DNA of 64,000 bases, taken from assembly GCF_000971985.1 (NCBI RefSeq), contig NZ_LAQQ01000001.1, positions 620,001 to 684,000 on the forward strand, in the 5' to 3' direction. Under the pieces are notes generated by a model. The model had not been told where the DNA came from, did not search any database, and saw only the letters and a list, made by a program, of their open reading frames with translations. This document shows positions 63,338-64,000 of this stretch, in pieces; position 1 is the first letter of the stretch, and each line of letters begins with the position of its first letter. Origin of the DNA: Paenibacillus dauci (GTDB taxonomy: Bacteria > Bacillota > Bacilli > Paenibacillales > Paenibacillaceae). The position numbers were made by a program, and so were the translations under genes.

Positions 63338-64000
63338 CTAGTTCTTGTTGACTCCTGCCGACATATTTACACTCTGCATAATCGTTTTCTGGGTGAACAA
63401 GAACAGGATCAGCAGCGGTGCGATTGTGAACGCGCTGGCAGCCATAATTTGCGGCCATTTCAGACCATAGGCGCCTCCCTCTACAAAGAAACTTCGTAGA
63501 CCTGCCGATACCAGCTGCAGATCAGGACTCTTGGTAATCAGCATGGGCCAGAAATAGTTATTGTACTGCTCGATAAAAGTAATCAGTACCATCACTGCAA
63601 AAGTTGAACGTGCCAGAGGTGTGATAATCGTCCACAAAATCCGAAAATGAGAAGCTCCATCCAGCTGTCCGGCTTCGACCAGTTCATGTGAAATCTGCAT
63701 AAATGCCTGCCGGATCAGAAAGATCGAAAATACGCTGACACAGTTCGAGAGAATCAGCCCGGTATAACTGTCCAGTAGCTGCAGCTTGCTCAGTACCAGA
63801 TAGCTGGGCAGATAGACTGCTGTACTCGGAATCATATAACCAAGCAGCACGACACCGGTGAATAGACCTTTGAGCCGAAATCGCATATGGGTCAGTGCAT
63901 ACGCCATCATGCTCGAATTAATAATCTGCAGCAGGGAGATGGCTGCACCTACACCGATACTGTTCAGAATATAACGGGCGAATGGAGCAGCATGCCATGC
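63338..64000 (-). CDS. Carbohydrate ABC transporter permease (UgpE/MalG type), partial
   Basis: Open to the window edge; 220 residues seen. The first visible block P-F-A-R-Y-I-L-N-S-I-G-V-G-A-A-I-S is typical of residues about 60-75 in MalG-like permeases, so only the first helix is missing. The ATPase-contact loop is E-A-G-Q-L-D-G-A-S near 124. Normal C-terminus with V-N-M-S-A-G-V-N-K-N. It belongs with the binding protein and phosphatase genes to its left. Confidence 0.92.
   Translation of the reverse strand, partial: AWHAAPFARYILNSIGVGAAISLLQIINSSMMAYALTHMRFRLKGLFTGVVLLGYMIPSTAVYLPSYLVLSKLQLLDSYTGLILSNCVSVFSIFLIRQAFMQISHELVEAGQLDGASHFRILWTIITPLARSTFAVMVLITFIEQYNNYFWPMLITKSPDLQLVSAGLRSFFVEGGAYGLKWPQIMAASAFTIAPLLILFLFTQKTIMQSVNMSAGVNKN

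Noticed and set aside
1-64000. CRISPR array, tRNA, rRNA or IS element
   Set aside because: No regularly spaced repeats, tRNA-like folds with CCA, rRNA signatures or transposase motifs were seen on reading both strands.

Overview
The window reads as chromosomal DNA of a Paenibacillus-like Bacillales bacterium. The signs are strong AGGAGG-type ribosome binding sites, paired YesM/YesN-type regulators, Lpl-type sugar importers without their own ATPase gene, a T-box leader, a TM2-domain protein, an ECF sigma factor with a DUF4179-like anti-sigma partner, a YvyF-type flagellar-region protein and many secreted glycoside hydrolases. Base composition is mixed. Most genes are moderately GC-rich, while about 4.3-7.8 kb is clearly AT-rich. 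No rRNA, tRNA, CRISPR array, insertion sequence or phage structural gene was seen.

Layout, left to right. 0-4.3 kb: a truncated TM2/alpha-beta-hydrolase fusion, an HGGG esterase, an OmpR-type two-component pair and a small secreted protein. 4.4-10.4 kb: a leftward block that looks like a defence island. It holds gene debris, a PHP-SMC ATPase (TrlF / Gao_Ppl type), a membrane-anchored Mrr-like nuclease and a NERD-UvrD helicase split by an in-frame TAA. 11.0-15.5 kb: four tandem rightward genes for secreted two-domain proteins of one family that I cannot tie to any described function. 15.7-24.9 kb: a secreted beta-helix protein, a GNAT, a DUF1836 protein, DegV, a lipoprotein, an ECF sigma/anti-sigma pair and a GH27 alpha-galactosidase. 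25-33 kb: a chemoreceptor behind a sigma-D promoter, an orphan anti-sigma paralogue, an SPFH plus NAD-kinase-like pair with operator-like palindromes, an AraC/VOC pair and a lone YvyF homologue.

33-55 kb is a carbohydrate region: an Lpl-type importer, a D-amino acid transaminase, an SDR/TetR divergent pair with two matching operators, then a leftward operon of GH2, GH106-like and GH140-like enzymes with a YesN/YesM pair at its end, and a large secreted multimodular glycosidase. 55-64 kb: an aminotransferase under an apparent alanine-specific T-box, an M42 peptidase, a carboxylesterase, and an operon of importer, HAD phosphatase, SMR transporter (broken by TAG) and metallophosphoesterase.

The working picture is a soil or plant-associated saprophyte. 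It senses oligosaccharides, imports them and trims them with cytoplasmic glycosidases, and it carries an accessory defence block and an expanded family of secreted proteins. The best candidates for undescribed biology are the four-paralogue secreted cluster and the helicase/Mrr/PHP-ATPase block. All functions here are read from sequence motifs; no database search was run.
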